In this document: one piece after another, positions 1 through 6,283 of the stretch
Layout: every line of letters starts with the position of its first letter
How positions within the stretch are numbered: the first letter of the stretch is position 1
Assembly: GCA_016218905.1 (NCBI GenBank)
Contig: JACRCS010000599.1
Location: 1-6,564, forward strand
Source of the DNA: Deltaproteobacteria bacterium
GTDB lineage: Bacteria > Desulfobacterota_C > Deferrisomatia > Deferrisomatales > JACRMM01
DNA length: 6,564 bases
Direction: 5' to 3'
Position numbers and translations under genes: made by a program
Notes under the pieces: model-generated
Seen by the model: only the letters and a program-made list of their open reading frames with translations
What the model was told of the DNA's origin: nothing
The model's database searches: none

Positions 1-700
1 CGCCCGTGAGGATCGGGTTGTTCTGCCGGCGGCGGGTCAGGATGTCGATGACCTGCCGGATCTCGAAGTCGCGCCCGAGGATCGGGTCGATCTTTCCCGC
101 GCGCGCCTTTGCCGTGAGGTCCTCCGTGTAGAGGTCGAGCGACTTCGTCTTGCCCGGGACGCCCATCGCGACGTCGGGACCTCCGGCGGCCCCGGGGGCG
201 GAGGAGAGAGCCTGGGCCTCACGATCCTCCGCGGAACCCTTGACGACGTCTGCAAACGTCTTCGTCAGCTGCTCGACGGAGATGCTGGCGAGGTCCTTCG
301 AGATCTCGCGCGTGAGGCGGGAGAGGTCGTCGTCGGTGAGGAGGACGAGGACGAGGTGCCCTGACCTGACCTTCGACGCGCCGTACTCGATCGAGGCGAC
401 GACCCACGCCTTCTCGATGAGGCGCGGGAGCCGTGGGGAAAGGGCGGGCGTGCGGGCGTTGCCCGTCTTCAGGCGGTCGAGGGCGCGCGTCACGTCCTTG
501 GCGAAGCGGGACGCGTCGATCTCGAAGCGCCGAAGGATCTTCGCGAGGTCGGTGTCGGGTGCCTCGAGGAGCTTGAGGAGGACGTGCTCGACCTCGACGT
601 CGTAGTTCGTCCGGGAGAGGCAGAGGCCGGCCGCCCCCTCGAGAGACTGGCGGCAGGTATCGTTGAGTCGACCGATCAGGGACTTCAGGTTCACGCTCAT
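1..700 (-). CDS. tssH: TssH/ClpV, T6SS sheath-recycling AAA+ ATPase (N-terminal part, cut by window edge)
   Basis: ClpV is a Clp/Hsp100-family hexameric ATPase that extracts TssC from contracted T6SS sheaths in the cytoplasm so the subunits can be reused. Only the first 233 residues are visible. Residues 1-150 form the Clp N-terminal domain, with LIGRLNDTCRQSLEGAAGLC at about 8-27 and VEVEHVLLKLLE at about 35-46, the family's typical opening. Residues about 158-186 are an Ala/Gly-rich linker. The first AAA domain begins at LDLYTEDLTAKARAGKIDPILGR (188-210, as LDLYTEDLTAK then ARAGKIDPILGR) and ends in RRRQNNPILTG (223-233), so the Walker A loop should be the next residues outside the window. 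The start at 700 is chosen because AGAGGA lies 7 nt upstream and the protein then opens like known ClpV. It follows tssG by 29 nt and is probably cotranscribed. The N domain plus TssC in the same operon favours ClpV over housekeeping ClpB. Nothing suggests a broken gene; the end is an edge effect. Confidence 0.95.
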   Translation of the reverse strand, partial: MSVNLKSLIGRLNDTCRQSLEGAAGLCLSRTNYDVEVEHVLLKLLEAPDTDLAKILRRFEIDASRFAKDVTRALDRLKTGNARTPALSPRLPRLIEKAWVVASIEYGASKVRSGHLVLVLLTDDDLSRLTREISKDLASISVEQLTKTFADVVKGSAEDREAQALSSAPGAAGGPDVAMGVPGKTKSLDLYTEDLTAKARAGKIDPILGRDFEIRQVIDILTRRRQNNPILTG

Positions 701-707
701 CTTGTCG

Positions 708-714
708 TCCTCTC
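708..714 (-). promoter_or_regulatory. Ribosome binding site of tssH/clpV
   Basis: On the minus strand GAGAGGA sits 7 nt before the ATG at 700, inside the 29-nt gap after the tssG stop. It supports the chosen clpV start. Confidence 0.6.
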
Positions 715-729
715 GCGAGCCGGATTTCC

Positions 730-1725
730 TCAATTATCGACCGGAAGGACGACCTCGTCGGCGTCTTTCCGGGGCGTTTCGCTGGTCACCCACGTCGTCC
801 ACCCGAGCATCGGGGGAAGCGCTGATTTCGAGTCGAGGGAGCACGGGGGAACATCCTCTTTCCGGAGGACGAGCTGGATGTCGTAGTCGAACTCCAACCC
901 GGCCAGGTACCTCGTGAGGTCGGTGACGGGCTTCCACGCCGGCCCCACGGGGAGAAACGAGACGAACCGGTCCAGCGTGAGCGGACCCAGCCTCACCCGG
1001 AACTTCGACTGCGAGACGAAGACGGAGGAGCCCGCCACGACCGTCCGCCCGAGCTCGGAGTTGGTCTCCCCGATCTTCGTGACGTTCTCTGGCTCCAGGG
1101 GAAACCACTGCCCCTGGAACTGGACGATCTCCGCCGGGACCCGGAAGTAGTCCCTCAGGATCGACGCGATCGCCGTCGCCGAGTGCGGCTTCTGCGCGAG
1201 GTGGCCGGCATAGAGGAGGAGCGCCTGGTCCTGGACGGCCATCCGGCCGCGGAGCCCCGGCGTCCCCATGCCGATGAGGTCGAAGAGGTACTCGGTGAAG
1301 GCATCCTCGCCCTGCCGCTCGTACGCGATCGGGAAGCGGTACTTCTCCCAGGCCCGGTAGAAGAGCGAGGCGATCCGGTGGTTGAAGATGTCGAAGAAGG
1401 ACCAGAGGGCGGTGTCCTTGTACGAGATCCGCTCGCGGACGAGCTCGGTGTAGGGGTGCGGGAGGACGCCCAGCGGCCCGGTCAGCCCGATGAAGTTGAT
1501 CGTCATCTCGGGCGGCCGGCTCTCCTGCCCCGCGGGCGGCGCCTTCATGTCGAGGATCTCGCTGGCAGGGAACGCGAGCGATGGGTGGGTGCGGAAACGG
1601 ACGATCTCGTCCCCCGGCCGAACCGCCCGGCCGACGCCTTCCTTCCCGGGCGACGTCCGCTCCAGGAGCCGGACGGCCTGAAAGAAGGCGAATCGGTACG
1701 GCTCGGAGAAGAGGAGGTCCTTCAT
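730..1725 (-). CDS. tssG: TssG, T6SS baseplate wedge protein
   Basis: TssG (ImpH/VasB family) is a cytoplasmic baseplate component that joins TssF, TssE and TssK in the wedge around the VgrG hub. The 331-residue length is typical. Hallmarks are present in order: EPYRFAFFQAVRLLE at 8-22, RFRTHPSLAFPASEI at 43-57, NFIGLTGPLGVLPHPYTE at 77-94, and FFDIFNHRIASLFYRAWEKYR at about 110-130, of which FNHRIASLFYRAW is the core. The rest includes the LGPLTLDRFVSFLP stretch near the C-terminal third. The ATG at 1725 lies 7 nt after the tssF stop. Only a weak Shine-Dalgarno-like GAG precedes it, so translation may depend on ribosomes finishing tssF; no better in-frame start is visible close upstream. The gene ends in TGA at 730-732. 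No truncation or frameshift is seen. Confidence 0.96.
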   Translation of the reverse strand: MKDLLFSEPYRFAFFQAVRLLERTSPGKEGVGRAVRPGDEIVRFRTHPSLAFPASEILDMKAPPAGQESRPPEMTINFIGLTGPLGVLPHPYTELVRERISYKDTALWSFFDIFNHRIASLFYRAWEKYRFPIAYERQGEDAFTEYLFDLIGMGTPGLRGRMAVQDQALLLYAGHLAQKPHSATAIASILRDYFRVPAEIVQFQGQWFPLEPENVTKIGETNSELGRTVVAGSSVFVSQSKFRVRLGPLTLDRFVSFLPVGPAWKPVTDLTRYLAGLEFDYDIQLVLRKEDVPPCSLDSKSALPPMLGWTTWVTSETPRKDADEVVLPVDN

Positions 1726-1732
1726 TCGGTGC

Positions 1733-3589
1733 TCAGAGGACGATCTGCTCCCCGGCGCGCGGCGCCCACCGGCGGATGACGCCCTCGCGCTGGCGGCTCG
1801 TCAGAACGAGCTGGCTGAAGGAGTTTACGGATGAGTAGAGGCCGAGGAAGCGCTCGAGTACCTGGGCGAAGAGGAACGTCCCGGTGCCGACGAACTGATG
1901 CTCGTCCAGCTCGAGCGTCACCTCGATCCCCCTCACGAAGCTCGGCTGCAGGACCCCGATCGAGCGGAGGACGCGGCGCGAGCCGACCTTCGTGATCCCG
2001 GCAATCTGCTGCCGGGTGACGGAGGAGTCGGAGAAGTCATAGAGGCGGAGGATCTCCTGGAGAGCCTCGGGCCCCTGGCCGTCCGCCCGTTCGACGAGCG
2101 AGAGGAGGTTGAGCGAGAGGTGGGAGAGGAGCCGCCACTGAAGGCCCCGGCGAAGCGGCGGCCGCACCGTGGGCGTGGGGCGCCTCAGGCAGCGGATCCC
2201 CGAGAAGACGCCCGCTCCCTCGAGCTGGAAGTCGGCCTCCCCTCCATCGAAGGGCAGCCGGGAGGGGAGGTCCCGGTTCGTGCAGACGACCTCGACGGTG
2301 AGCGTGTCCGCGTCGGGCTGGGCCGGGTTGAAGCCGAGGTCGACGAGGGAGAGGTAGGCGTCGGTCCCGTCGTCGTCCTTGCGCGCCGAGGGGCGCCGGC
2401 TCATGTACCAGAAGGCGGGCGCCTGCCCCTTCTCGAAGCCGTGCCGGTACGAGTAGAAGGGCTCGTAGCTCGTGACCCGGTCGCTTCCCTTGGCGACGCT
2501 CGTGACCCCCTCGACCGAGTAGACCTCCGTGACGTCCTGCCGCCTCACGTCGGGGATGACGCGGTATTCGGGCTGCAGGTGCGTGAGGCGGATCGGCTCG
2601 GCGATCTGCCGGAAGAGGTTCGCGACGGGGGTGCAGTGGAGCCGGAAGGTCTGCGCGGAGACGTTCCTCTCGAGCGGGAAGTCACGGTCGAAGTAGAGGA
2701 GGATCTCGAGGCCGTCGTCGAAGTCCTCCCGCGCCGCCCTCTCGAGCCCCTTCACGTCGAAGAAGAAGAACTTCTCGGGAAACGCGAAGTACTCGGCGAG
2801 GAGGCGGTAGCCGAGGAACGAGCGGTCGGTATAGGGAAGGAGCCCCTCGTCGCGCTCGAAGCCGACGCCGCTCACGACCGACTTCGGGAGCTTCACGGGC
2901 GACGGGACGTCCCGCGGGCCGCCCGGACGCAGCTCCACGGCGACGAGGTGGTTGTGGACCAGCTCGTGCAGGGCGTAGACGACCTTTCCCTCGCCCTGGA
3001 GGTAGAACCTCAGAGATTCGAGGTGCTTCTCCTCCGACTCGGAGACCTTCTCCTTCAGCTCGCGCAGGGGGGAACCGCCGAACGTCTTCAGCTCGAGGCG
3101 AAGGACCGTTCGCACCCCTTCCTCGGGGCCCACGCCCGGGATCGGCAGCTCGAAGCGCGCCTGGCGCATCTCGATCGGCCAGAGGTGGACCGGGTAGGCC
3201 GTGCGGAACCGGCAGGACGTCCCCGCGACGGAGCGCGAGTAGAGCATCGCCCCGCGCGGGATCCGCTGCCCCGACTGGAGGCTGACCTGCGACGGGTCGA
3301 GGACGAACTGCACGACCGACATCGACGGGATCGGGGCGAGGAGATGCGGGTAAAGGACGTTGAGGAGAGCCTCGGTGATCTCCGGGAACTCGTCGTCGAC
3401 CTTCAGGTGGACGCGCGACGCCAGGAACGCGAACGCCTCGATGAGACGCTCGACGTGCGGGTCCTCGCAGGTGTCGGGCTCCAGCTGGAGACGCCCCGCG
3501 ATCTTCGGGTACTTCTCCGCGAACTCCGCCCCCATCTGGCGGAGGAAGGAAAGCTCGCGTTCGTAGTATCCGAGGAGCTCGTCGCGCAT
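1733..3589 (-). CDS. tssF: TssF, T6SS baseplate wedge protein
   Basis: TssF (ImpG/VasA family) is the largest wedge protein of the T6SS baseplate. With TssG it forms the core that links the VgrG hub, the sheath end and TssK in the cytoplasm. The product is 618 residues, normal for the family. The N-terminus is classic: MRDELLGYYERELSFLRQMG (1-20), AEFAEKYPKIAGRL (21-34), EDPHVERLIEAFAFLASRV (42-60) and EFPEITEALLNVLYPHLL (67-84). The middle and C-terminal parts also look intact, with VTSYEPFYSYRHG and LSLNLLSL among recognisable stretches. The frame stays open for 112 codons upstream into tssE, but ATG 3589 is the start because the conserved N-terminus begins there, AAGGGGGAG lies directly upstream, and this ATG overlaps the tssE stop by one base (TGATG). 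That overlap suggests translational coupling. tssG follows after 7 nt. Confidence 0.96.
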   Translation of the reverse strand: MRDELLGYYERELSFLRQMGAEFAEKYPKIAGRLQLEPDTCEDPHVERLIEAFAFLASRVHLKVDDEFPEITEALLNVLYPHLLAPIPSMSVVQFVLDPSQVSLQSGQRIPRGAMLYSRSVAGTSCRFRTAYPVHLWPIEMRQARFELPIPGVGPEEGVRTVLRLELKTFGGSPLRELKEKVSESEEKHLESLRFYLQGEGKVVYALHELVHNHLVAVELRPGGPRDVPSPVKLPKSVVSGVGFERDEGLLPYTDRSFLGYRLLAEYFAFPEKFFFFDVKGLERAAREDFDDGLEILLYFDRDFPLERNVSAQTFRLHCTPVANLFRQIAEPIRLTHLQPEYRVIPDVRRQDVTEVYSVEGVTSVAKGSDRVTSYEPFYSYRHGFEKGQAPAFWYMSRRPSARKDDDGTDAYLSLVDLGFNPAQPDADTLTVEVVCTNRDLPSRLPFDGGEADFQLEGAGVFSGIRCLRRPTPTVRPPLRRGLQWRLLSHLSLNLLSLVERADGQGPEALQEILRLYDFSDSSVTRQQIAGITKVGSRRVLRSIGVLQPSFVRGIEVTLELDEHQFVGTGTFLFAQVLERFLGLYSSVNSFSQLVLTSRQREGVIRRWAPRAGEQIVL

Positions 3590-4071
3590 CACTCCCCCTT
3601 CACGCGGAACTCCCCGCTCCCGATCTGGAGCAGGGTGTCGAACGACACCGGCTCGGGAGCCGGGTCGACCTTGAGGCGCGCGTCGATACGGAACTTCAGG
3701 GAGAGGCCCGGGCCCGGCTCGGGGTCGACCGTCACGACGACGCCTTCCAGGCGCGGCTCGAACGTCTCGAGGACCCGCTCCACGGAGCGGCGGAGCCTCG
3801 CCTTGTCGGCAGGGCTCTTCGCCGAGAGGGTTGTCATGTCGGGGAGACCGTAGACGGCGACAGAGGACTGGACCTCCTTGAGCTCGACCGGGATCCCCGG
3901 CGTGGAGCGGGTGTTGAGGAGCCACTCGAGGTCCCGGCGGACGGACTGCTTGAGCATCCGGAGGTTCTTCGCCCGCGAGGGCGCCGCCTCACGCGAATAC
4001 TCCGGCTCGTAGTCGATGAGCCGGTCGAGGACCGACGGGCGGACACGGATCTCGTTGTCGAACCGCGACAT
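3589..4071 (-). CDS. tssE: TssE, T6SS baseplate gp25-like protein
   Basis: TssE is the homologue of phage T4 gp25, a small baseplate protein thought to start sheath polymerisation at the wedge-sheath junction. The product is 160 residues, usual for TssE. The diagnostic motif RRDLEWLLNTR lies at 45-55, followed by the gp25-like core: YGLPDM at 74-79, then the helix around RRSVERVLETFEPRL (94-108), then strands VVVTVDPEP and LSLKFRIDARL. The reading frame remains open far upstream through tssC, but the family N-terminus fits ATG 4071 (MSRFDNEIRVRPSVLDRL), and AGGAG lies 10 nt before it. A 77-nt spacer with a strong hairpin separates it from tssC. Its TGA overlaps the tssF ATG by one base. The C-terminal FRVKGE tail is short and unremarkable. 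Confidence 0.95.
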   Translation of the reverse strand: MSRFDNEIRVRPSVLDRLIDYEPEYSREAAPSRAKNLRMLKQSVRRDLEWLLNTRSTPGIPVELKEVQSSVAVYGLPDMTTLSAKSPADKARLRRSVERVLETFEPRLEGVVVTVDPEPGPGLSLKFRIDARLKVDPAPEPVSFDTLLQIGSGEFRVKGE

Positions 4072-4081
4072 CTCGGGCGGA

Positions 4082-4086
4082 CTCCT
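4082..4086 (-). promoter_or_regulatory. Ribosome binding site of tssE
   Basis: AGGAG on the minus strand lies 10 nt before the ATG at 4071. It supports starting TssE there, although the upstream frame stays open through tssC. Confidence 0.6.
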
Positions 4087-4112
4087 GAGGCGGACCGGAA
4101 GCGGAAGGAAAG

Positions 4113-4140
4113 GGCCGGGCGGCGACAGCGCCACCCGGCC
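4113..4140 (-). terminator. Strong hairpin after tssC: possible attenuator, partial terminator or mRNA-stability element
   Basis: On the minus (coding) strand the arm GGCCGGGTGGCG (4140-4129) pairs with CGCCGCCCGGCC (4124-4113) across a CTGT loop. All 12 positions pair; eleven are Watson-Crick and one is a U-G wobble, which looks like a mismatch on the plus strand. The hairpin begins 8 nt after the tssC TAG. It is followed by a C/T-rich run, CTTTCCTTCCGCTTCC, which is poorer in T than a classical terminator tail. It could end part of the transcription after the sheath genes, or protect the upstream mRNA from 3' exonucleases so that TssB/TssC are made in excess over baseplate proteins. Full termination is unlikely, because tssE, tssF, tssG and clpV follow in the same orientation with no obvious new promoter. 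Confidence 0.6.
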
Positions 4141-4148
4141 ACGAGCGG

Positions 4149-5642
4149 CTACTTGCGGGCCGAGGCGGGCAGGTCGGCCACGAGGCGCAGCGAGACCTGC
4201 AGCTCGTCGAGCTGGAAGTGAGGCCTGAGGAACGCGACCGCGCGGTAGGCGCCCGGCTTCCCCGGGATCTCGGCGACGTCGATCTTGGCTTCGCGCAGCG
4301 GATACCGCGCCTTCGTCTCCTGGGACGCCGTGTCGTCCGGCGAGACGTAGTTCGCGATCCACTGGTTGAGGAACATCTCGCAGTCCTTGCGCGACATGAA
4401 GCTGCCGACCTTGTCGCGCATCATCGCCTTCAGGTAGTGCGCGAACCGGGAGACCGCGAAGATGTGGGGCAGCATCGTCGAGAGGCGTGCGTTCGCGTTT
4501 GCCGACTCGAGGTCGTACTTCTTCGGCTTCTGCGCCGACTGCGCGCCGAAGAAAGCCGCGTAGTCGGTGTTCTTGCAGTGGACGAGGGGGATGAACCCGA
4601 GGTCGGAAAGCTCTTTCTCGCGCCGGTCGGTAATGGCGATCTCCGTCGGGCACTTCAGGGCGACGTCGCCCTCGTCCGTCTGGAACGTATGGACCGGCAG
4701 CCCCTGCACGAGTCCGCCCCCCTCCACACCGCGGATCGCGACGCACCAGCCGTACATCGCGAACGCCTCGGTGAGGCGCGTCCCGAAGGAATAGGCCGCG
4801 TTCCCCCAGAGGTACTTGTTGTGGTCCTTGCCGTCGATGTCCTCTTCGAAGTTGAACGTCTCGGTCGGGACCGTCTCCTTGCCGAACGGGAGACGCATGA
4901 GGGTGCGCGGCATCGTGAGGCCGACGTAGCGCGAGTCCTCCGAGTCGCGGAAGGAGCGCCACTTGGCGTACTCGGTCCGGTCGAAGATCTTCGCGAGGTC
5001 ACGGACCTCGGTCATCTCCTGGAAGCTGTCCCAGCCGAAGAGCTGCGGCGCGGAGGCCGCGATGAACGGCGCGTTGGCCGCCGCCGCCACCTGGGCCATC
5101 TTCTCGAGGAGAAGCTGGTCCTGCGGGTGGTTCGAGAAGTAGTAGTCGCCGAGGAGCGCCCCGAACGGCTGGCCGCCGAACGTGCCGTACTCCTCCTCGT
5201 AGACTTTCTTGAAGACGGCCGACTGGTCGAACTCCGCCGCCCGCTCGAGGTCCTTCAGGAGGTCCTTCTTCGAGACGTTCAGGACGCGGATCTTCAGCAT
5301 CGTCGACGTTTCACTCTCGTAGACGAGGTGGTGAAGCCCGCGCCACGACGCCTCGAGGCGCTGATACGGCTCGGCGTGCATGATCTCGTTGAGCTGGGCC
5401 GAGAGGAGCCGGTCGATCTCCGCGATGCGCGCCTGGATGGACGACTCGAGGTCGCGGCCCATCACCATCTGGCCCTGCATCGCCTGCTGGACGAACTCGG
5501 CGATCATGTCCTTGGCCTGCTGCGTCTGGCTCTCGTGCTGGACGAGCCGCCCTTCCTCGAGGATCTTGCTGAGGAGGTCGACTTCCCCCGTCTGCTCGCG
5601 GACGATCGCCTCGGCCTTTCCGCGTTCGGAGGCGTTACTCAT
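4149..5642 (-). CDS. tssC: TssC, T6SS contractile sheath large subunit
   Basis: TssC (VipB/ImpC family) forms heterodimers with TssB that polymerise into the cytoplasmic contractile sheath around the Hcp tube. The 497-residue length is normal. Conserved stretches include EPYQRLEASWRGLHHLVYES (91-110), YGTFGGQPFGALLGDYYFS (152-170), KYLWGNAAYSFGTRL (276-290), LPHIFAVSRFAHYLK (391-405) and the C-terminal FLRPHFQLDELQVSLRLVA (471-489). The N-terminal helix around DLLSKILEEGRLVQ (22-35) corresponds to the region that ClpV binds in studied VipB proteins; the match here is by position, not tested. The start at 5642 gives the family N-terminus and is preceded by AAGGGGGA with a 5-nt gap. It overlaps the tssB end by 8 nt (ATGAGTAA), implying coupled synthesis of the two partners. 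The TAG stop at 4149-4151 is followed by a strong hairpin. Confidence 0.97.
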   Translation of the reverse strand: MSNASERGKAEAIVREQTGEVDLLSKILEEGRLVQHESQTQQAKDMIAEFVQQAMQGQMVMGRDLESSIQARIAEIDRLLSAQLNEIMHAEPYQRLEASWRGLHHLVYESETSTMLKIRVLNVSKKDLLKDLERAAEFDQSAVFKKVYEEEYGTFGGQPFGALLGDYYFSNHPQDQLLLEKMAQVAAAANAPFIAASAPQLFGWDSFQEMTEVRDLAKIFDRTEYAKWRSFRDSEDSRYVGLTMPRTLMRLPFGKETVPTETFNFEEDIDGKDHNKYLWGNAAYSFGTRLTEAFAMYGWCVAIRGVEGGGLVQGLPVHTFQTDEGDVALKCPTEIAITDRREKELSDLGFIPLVHCKNTDYAAFFGAQSAQKPKKYDLESANANARLSTMLPHIFAVSRFAHYLKAMMRDKVGSFMSRKDCEMFLNQWIANYVSPDDTASQETKARYPLREAKIDVAEIPGKPGAYRAVAFLRPHFQLDELQVSLRLVADLPASARK

Positions 5643-6171
5643 TGCCGTCCCCCTTCTTCGGCCCCTCGGGCGAGAGCCCGAGCGAGCTGGCCAGCTGCTG
5701 CTGGCTGCCGGCGTTCTGGAGGACGTCGTTCAGCATCTTCTCGAGCTTCTCGTTGCCGTCGGCCTTCGAAAGGAGGTCGGAGAGCCGCTGGCGCGCTTCG
5801 ACGAGCTTGCGGAGCGGGTCGATCTGCTGGACGACCTTGTCCGGCTCGAAGTCCTCGAGGCTGCTGAACTTCAGGTCGACTCCCATCCGCGAGCCGTCAC
5901 CGGCCATCTTGTTCTCGACGGCCATCGCGACACGCGGAGCCATACCGGCGAGGACCTGGTCGAAATTGTCCCGGTCGATCTCGGTGATCTTCCGGTCCTT
6001 CATCCGCGGAAGGGGTTGCTCGGGCTGTCCCGAGAAGTCGCCCAGGACGCCGACGACGAAGGGGAGCTCTTTCAGCTCGATGGCGCCCCCGATCTCTACG
6101 TCGTAAGTGATCTGGACCCTGGGGGGCCGGACCCTCTTGAGTTTCTGCTGGATGCTTTCCTTCTTCACCAT
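5635..6171 (-). CDS. tssB: TssB, T6SS contractile sheath small subunit
   Basis: TssB (VipA/ImpB family) pairs with TssC to build the T6SS sheath. From ATG 6171 the product has 178 residues, close to the family norm. Conserved parts are PRVQITYDVE (17-26), PFVVGVLGDFSG (37-48), KDRKITEIDRDNFDQVL (58-74), FSSLEDFEPDKVV (102-114) and the C-terminal helix PLRKLVEARQRLSDLLSKAD (119-138). Residues after about 155 are a polar Gln/Ser/Gly tail. A second in-frame ATG two codons upstream (6177) would add Met-Leu, but it lies only 1 nt from GGGAGGA, whereas 6171 has a 7-nt gap, so 6171 is preferred. The gene follows tssA after 112 nt and its TAA lies inside the start of tssC. Confidence 0.96.
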   Translation of the reverse strand: MVKKESIQQKLKRVRPPRVQITYDVEIGGAIELKELPFVVGVLGDFSGQPEQPLPRMKDRKITEIDRDNFDQVLAGMAPRVAMAVENKMAGDGSRMGVDLKFSSLEDFEPDKVVQQIDPLRKLVEARQRLSDLLSKADGNEKLEKMLNDVLQNAGSQQQLASSLGLSPEGPKKGDGNE

Positions 6172-6283
6172 GAGCATTCCTCCCTGACGGCTGTCGGCTT
6201 CTGCTTACGCCTTGTCTCGAGCCCTCGATCTCGCGTTTCCTTCGTCTCGACTCTCGTCTTCTCTCGCGGCTTCGCTCTCACAC
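6172..6283 (-). other. tssA-tssB spacer, purine-rich untranslated stretch
   Basis: This 112-nt spacer is the longest non-coding stretch in the window. On the coding strand about 70% of bases are purines, and GAGA occurs six times, at irregular steps of 7 to 16 nt. A small inverted repeat, TCGAG-GG-CTCGA, lies near its middle (about 6216-6227). The tssB Shine-Dalgarno closes it. I see no convincing -35/-10 pair, no terminator and no credible small ORF. It may be an internal leader for the sheath genes, but that is inference. Confidence 0.5.
6178..6184 (-). promoter_or_regulatory. Ribosome binding site of tssB (decides the start)
   Basis: GGGAGGA on the minus strand is a near-consensus Shine-Dalgarno. 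It is 7 nt from the ATG at 6171 but only 1 nt from the ATG at 6177, which favours the downstream start. Confidence 0.75.

Noticed and set aside
176..204. GC-rich inverted repeat with CCTCCG and CGGAGG arms in the clpV linker region
   Set aside because: Only six outer pairs match cleanly, the inner part is mismatched, and it lies in codons for an Ala/Gly-rich linker where such sequence is expected.
1898..3853. A 651-codon plus-strand open frame antisense to tssF and tssE
   Set aside because: It mirrors the GC-biased codons of the genes below it (GAG/CTC, GAC/GTC), giving a protein rich in Glu, Leu, Arg, Asp and Val without any recognisable domain. The minus-strand genes have unmistakable family motifs.
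3589..3925. Upstream extension of TssF by 112 residues
   Set aside because: The extension overlaps tssE in another frame and has no TssF similarity. The conserved MRDELLGYYERE start lies at 3589 with a Shine-Dalgarno and a TGATG overlap.
3589..4962. A long minus-strand frame that would extend TssE by 297 residues into tssC
   Set aside because: The extra part is Arg/Pro/Gly-rich shadow of tssC in another frame. The TssE family N-terminus and an AGGAG site fix the start at 4071.
4218..5867. A 549-codon plus-strand open frame antisense to tssC and tssB
   Set aside because: Same mirror effect of GC-rich codons; no domain, no convincing ribosome binding site, and the opposite strand encodes intact TssC and TssB.
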